From contig KN882534.1 of assembly GCA_000934455.1 (NCBI GenBank), positions 258,417 to 281,088 on the forward strand: 22,672 nt of DNA, in the 5' to 3' direction. Source of the DNA: Apostichopus parvimensis. Lineage: Eukaryota > Echinodermata > Holothuroidea > Aspidochirotida > Stichopodidae. Below the pieces are notes generated by a model that had not been told where the DNA came from, searched no databases, and saw nothing but the letters and a program-made list of their open reading frames with translations. Below, piece by piece: positions 18,444 to 22,672 of this stretch. The position numbers were made by a program, and so were the translations under genes. How positions within the stretch are numbered: the stretch's first letter is position 1; each line of letters begins with the position of its first letter.

Positions 18444-20646
18444 TGTTACTTAGTGCTTTTCCTATTCGCAGCATCACTTTGATCACCACGAGTGATTTTA
18501 AGTTTGCCAAACAACATGAACAGTCACCGTGTGAAATATACAGTCACATTGTGAAGAAAATTACTTACCCTTGGTCAAAACCTGAGAATATATTGCCTAA
18601 AAATTTGTAGTTGCATAGAAGTTACATGGTTATAAGTCTCAGGGATTGGGATAAATAGTTTGAGTAAACATGTCCACTTTCGGATCTATAGAGGATACTT
18701 TGGAGTAAAATTCTCACCCTCTTTCCCCCTCCCTTTACCCACCACCAATTACTGTCTGAAACTATGGTTAGATCAAATCATCCCTGTCACAAGTATCCAT
18801 GGTAACTGTACGTGCTTATATTTAGCAAGAGACAACTTGACAGGCCTGCCTATAACAGAAACAGTTGATTCTTAAAACAGTAGGATATGAAGTCTTCAAT
18901 ATATTAATGACTTCATAATGACTTCATAACGAGAAAAGTACTGGTCAGGTCAAATATACATATTACTAAAGATGAACAAATCAGACATATGAAAAGAGAC
19001 TTCATTCTTTATTTGTCAAGATGGAATAATTCATTGGTGAAGAAAATTCATTTTCTTTTACCACCTTAGTTCAAAGATGACTTTTTTCGAGTGACTGCAT
19101 CTAAGAAATGAGCACTCCTTTATTTAAAAGTACCAAAGAACAAATAAAAAAATCTGAACAAATAAAAAAATGGGTTATTTTTTCACTTTTTTTTCTTTAC
19201 GTTTTATAAATAGAAATTCATATTTTGATCTGTACTTCCAATGAAATTGAGAACCTTGCATAAAGTTTAGTGACTTTAGACTCTCTTAAGATGAAATCAT
19301 TACTCATACACTGCAAGGTGATACTGGCATTCAGTAATTGACAGGGTTGAGAATAAGTTGAGTTTGTCATTCCCCACTGTATATGATTGCCGCATTGCAC
19401 AGACCATTGAGTTTTATCCGGATTTAGGCTTAATGCATATGTACATTACATAGTTATATTATATATGGAAATTTATATTAAAGAAATATGAAATAGAGTA
19501 ATATATACTTCTATTGTAGTTAATCTAACTTTTAATTTTACTGTCTCACTTTTTTCTTCTGTTCATTTATTTTTGCAATGAGAAGCTCATGACACTACAA
19601 ATGTTTATTTATAGCTTATGAAACCATGAATACACTATAGATTATGCAACATGAAATGTGGATTCTTCATTTCCTGATAACCGGAGGAGCCTAAAACCTA
19701 AACATTTCTAGCAACTCGACTAGAAAATATATGAGCACTATATATCTTTTGCTGCAAATGATCTGCATCTTCAGGTCAACAACAATCCTGAAAACATTTT
19801 GTATCGTGGAACAAAAAGTCGTGAAAATCTTATGAAATTTTACAACTGCAGAGCTGGCAACAGCAGACTTTATAAGGTGATGTCTGCTTGGCAAGTTTAG
19901 CTGAGAAATATCTGCAGTTTTTCTTTATAATGTAAAAATCATTGAAGAAGCAAGTTTTGACACTGATACAAGTCTATTTGCAGACAACTTTGACAACTAA
20001 AGCAAACGTTAAATGTAACGCATTTCAAGGATCAATTTGACAATCCACATTACATTAATGTAAAGGTTTTGTAGGACATATACCATGTTGACATCACAGA
20101 TGACCTGTGAAGTCCCACTTCCTGGAACAAGGAATGGGTTCCTTTGGTACAACTAGTTAAAACTTAAAAATATGTATATATACTTAGCAACATGAGAAAT
20201 TCAGATGAAGCTTTCAATTAATGAGTACCGAATCCTTTCCCTTTCATATATTACTGTCACCGGAATTGAATATCAGTTTATGGTTCACCAGTGGTAGAGG
20301 ACAAAACCCTGAAAATTGTAACATGGTGACCAGCACCTCAACACTTATTATCCTGGTTATACTGCTCTGTACATACACAAACTTATTACTTACATCAGCA
20401 CACACACACAGTTTCCGTTGTAAACCCTTGGTTAGTTGTAGGTCACAGGTGAAAATTAAACTAACCACACAGTACATTGTGTGGCATATATCATATGCAT
20501 TGCATGTATGGAATATACTGCCTAATAATAAGTGTTGGTCAGCCTAAATTTATATTCAGACCATAAAATATATAGACAATATGGCAGATGGTTAATCTAA
20601 TGAAAGGTACAACAGATTGTTATATAGTATTATTTTATAAAAATTT

Positions 20647-20770
20647 ACAATAGACTTCTATTCTTAAACAAACAAAAACAAAAAGCCTGAGAAACAAGAG
20701 CCCACAAAATCCACAACAGATTTTTATTCTTAAACAAACCATACAATGCCTGAGAAAAAATAAGCAACAG
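20647..20770. repeat. Two-copy direct repeat, period 66 bp
   Basis: ACAATAGACTTCTATTCTTA (20647 on) and ACAACAGATTTTTATTCTTA (20713 on) both continue with AACAAAC and then GCCTGAGAAA. They are diverged tandem copies. Confidence 0.6.
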
Positions 20771-20975
20771 TTCAAATGGCAGTTAATGGTATGACCTAAG
20801 AAATTTTACCTTTGCTATCACAAAGGCAGGCAAACTATGAGAAAATTTTGTCAATAATATAAATATGCGACCACAAATTATGGCCACACAGAGTAAACAA
20901 ATTAAACAATATACTTTAGGCATATGAGACTTGCGTGAGAAACTATTATTTTTCAAGGTCAAACATAAAGTACTA

Positions 20976-21037
20976 GGGGGGGGGGTGGAGGGGGTCGATT
21001 ATACATTTAAATTATTTGTATTTTGGGTGGGGGGGGG
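20976..21037 (+). repeat. Pair of long G-runs
   Basis: G10-TGGA-GGGGG at 20976-20994 and GGGT-G9 at 21025-21037 form two G-rich blocks about 30 bp apart. They are low complexity and prone to length error in sequencing. Confidence 0.6.
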
Positions 21038-21228
21038 ACTTTTGTTTTGTGTAGGAAATCATGAACTTTTCTAAATTTCTAATTCAGTGTTTACTTAAAA
21101 TAACTTTTCCTTTCTTTTTCTAAAGCTTGCCTTCTGAGACAAACATTACTAACATTTCAGTTTATAATCCACCGATAAATGTTTTTCTGAAAAATGTTCT
21201 GTTTCTCATCGCTTTCACATCTTAATCT

Positions 21229-21470
21229 TTTCAGGTTAACGTAGGTAATGTTCTGTCACTAACCAGATTTTATCGATGATTCTTTAGGAAAGCTCTGTAA
21301 CCATTACATTGCTCCTAGATTTCCCGCTTCTCAGGTATAACATTTAAGTGATGCTCTGTCACTAAGTAACTTTGAAGGATTCTTGAGAACAGCTCTGTGA
21401 CCTAGCTACTACTTCAGACAATGTTTCCTTTTGAAGTGAACTTGATAGTTATGCTTAGTCACTCTCTACC
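21229..21470. repeat. Diverged tandem repeat, period about 102 bp, ~2.4 copies
   Basis: Copy A starts TTTCAGGTTAACGTAGG near 21229 and copy B TCTCAGGTATAACATTT near 21331. A partial third copy starts TTTTGAAGTGAACTTGATAG near 21431. Within each copy are two phrases: (G)CTCTGTCACTAA at 21251, 21353 and, decayed, 21453; and GCTCTGTRACC at 21291 and 21393. The regular 40/62 bp alternation gives the 102-bp period. Confidence 0.6.
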
Positions 21471-22348
21471 TCTGTGTCTTTTGATGTAAACACCACAGCA
21501 GGGGAAAATCCCCTTGAATTCCTGAGACTGTGAGATCCCACGAAAGGTTCCTTTCTGGGAGATGTAGAGTATGGACTGACATCTTTCACATGCTGATAAC
21601 TCGATCCTTGAAAACTACTCCAGGAATGCTGAAGGAATATAGCATAAAAATACAGAATTATTACCATCAAATATACTCAAAATTATATAATATAACACCA
21701 GTCATACATGTGAAGTTGATCAAGAGAGTGAAAGATTTCAAAGCATACAATTTCACTATCATGTATTTACATCCAGACGTTAAACTATAAAGTGAATGAT
21801 AGAAAGAATGTTAATGTGTCCTAAATTACAACTAAGAGTGCATCTGCAAAGCACATCAGGTATGTCCTTGGGAATGATAGACAAATTAATTGGCTTCATC
21901 CAGCATCCTGGGAAGGATTTAATACAATTAAAACCTCATTATAATAAAGTAATCACACAAGCTTGACAACGTCCATTTACTCTTGGCTGAAATTTAGACT
22001 ATATCCTCGCCTGTGTTTACTCATCGGAAACATGCACCGGCCAGTGTATTGACCTATCCATTCAAAACTGTACATTAGGCTATATGCTGGACTATGTACT
22101 ACTTGCTGTTGGCATTTATACCTAATGTTTGGCTCTCTCTAACACAACGTTACCAGAGCTTAGCAAACCGATTGAAGGACAAATTTAACAATACCTTCTA
22201 GTCACGCCTAATTTTTAATGGTTGTTCAGTCATCCGAGATATTACATAACAGAAAAATAGTTATTTATCTTTGATATGTCAAAGTTAGATTGCATTGAAG
22301 TAAATACCTCCAAACAATTAACAATGATAAATTGGTATCACCCCCAAA

Positions 22349-22672
22349 GCTGGTATTCTATTCCCCAAACCTACACATCTCTCATTTAGTGTACAAATTG
22401 GTGTTCTATTCACCAAACCTACATATCTCTTCTACAGTATATTGGTATTATATTCACCCAACCTAAACACATCTCTCCTACAATGTACATATTATTGTTC
22501 TATTCACCAGACCTACACATCTCTCATTTATACAAATTGGTGTTCTATTCACCAAACCTACACATCTCTCCTACAGAGTACACATTGCTCTTCTAATCAC
22601 CACACCTACATATCTCTCCTACAGTTTACATATTGGTGTTCTATTCACCAAACCTACACATCTCTCCTACAG
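22349..22672. repeat. Minisatellite, unit 44-50 bp, ~7 copies, runs off the right edge
   Basis: The unit core is ATTGGTGTTCTATTCACC, then AAACCTACACATCTCTCCTA and CAG plus a few bases. Starts are at about 22349, 22397, 22441, 22491, 22536, 22584 and 22632. Copies differ by substitutions and 1-6 bp indels; two copies have CATTTA in place of CCTACAG. The last copy is cut by the window end. Confidence 0.9.

Larger units (their letters stand above)
18223..18460 (+). other. Probable 3' UTR of the zinc-finger gene
   Basis: The region follows the TAA stop. It contains a G-rich tract and ends shortly after an AATAAA at 18438-18443. The length of about 220-240 nt is inferred from that signal only. 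Confidence 0.45.
18461..22348. other. AT-rich non-coding region right of the zinc-finger gene
   Basis: No convincing gene is seen on either strand. Open frames of 60-108 codons at about 19218-19894, 20221-20547 and 21455-21790 give low-complexity or unrecognised peptides without coding character. Small direct repeats occur: TGAACAAATAAAAAAAT twice near 19135-19171, and ATGACTTCATAA-type words near 18907-18930. The larger repeats are listed on their own. Confidence 0.5.

Noticed and set aside
20221-20547. 108-codon plus-strand frame with a hydrophobic run
   Set aside because: It shows no family similarity that I know. It overlaps a 77-codon minus-strand frame, lies in AT-rich non-coding DNA and has no clear splice or promoter context.
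21455-21790. Frames of 71 and 86 codons next to the 102-bp repeat
   Set aside because: The peptides are not recognisable and partly fall in repeat sequence. A Ser-rich minus-strand stretch was considered as an exon, but no supporting splice sites or homology were seen.
22349-22672. CRISPR array
   Set aside because: The repeats are diverged, the whole unit is repeated with no unique spacers, and the context is eukaryotic. It is a minisatellite.

Overview
The window looks like a piece of an animal nuclear genome. It is AT-rich, has long introns with GT/AG splice sites, many homopolymer C/G runs, and non-autonomous DNA transposons with intact target-site duplications. The style of the repeats and the ACSS1-like protein fit a marine invertebrate deuterostome such as an echinoderm, perhaps a sea cucumber. 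That placement is an impression and was not tested.

Layout, left to right. Positions 1-4767 hold the 5' end of a minus-strand gene for a mitochondrial-type acetyl-CoA synthetase (ACSS1-like). Exon 1 is 4767-4377, intron 1 is about 3 kb, exon 2 is 1409-1313, and the window ends inside intron 2. An ATG-TAA start-stop pair lies 15 nt upstream of the initiator, in frame. Upstream of the gene are two short hAT-type elements (5271-5652 and 5865-6212), each with matching terminal inverted repeats and a perfect 8-bp target-site duplication. A higher-GC block of unknown nature follows (about 6240-6850).

From 7260 to the assembly gap runs a head-to-tail array with a unit of about 2.22 kb: two complete copies and the first 34 bases of a third, which runs into 481 Ns (11746-12226). 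The two copies differ unevenly. A core of roughly 750 bp is almost identical, whereas the last 600-700 bp carry many substitutions and indels. The core holds a perfect CRE palindrome, a perfect 12-bp-arm hairpin and a 67-codon open frame. No known gene is recognisable in the unit.

From 12227 to about 17027 lies AT-rich intergenic or 5' intronic DNA with degenerate repeats and C-rich low-complexity tracts. At 17083-18222 (+) is an uninterrupted coding exon for a 379-residue protein with three C-terminal C2H2 zinc fingers and an acidic, Ser/Pro-rich N-terminal part, probably a transcription factor. A strong 3' splice site just upstream implies at least one unseen 5' exon. A 23-codon upstream frame overlaps its start codon, a G-quadruplex-prone tract sits just after its stop, and a poly(A) signal lies at 18438. 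The rest, to 22672, is AT-rich non-coding DNA with several small tandem repeats, ending in a 44-50 bp minisatellite that runs off the window.

The two genes have no evident functional link. I found no clear undescribed multi-gene system. The points most worth a second look are the 2.2-kb array with its conserved core, the orphan zinc-finger protein, and possible translational control by upstream ORFs in both genes.
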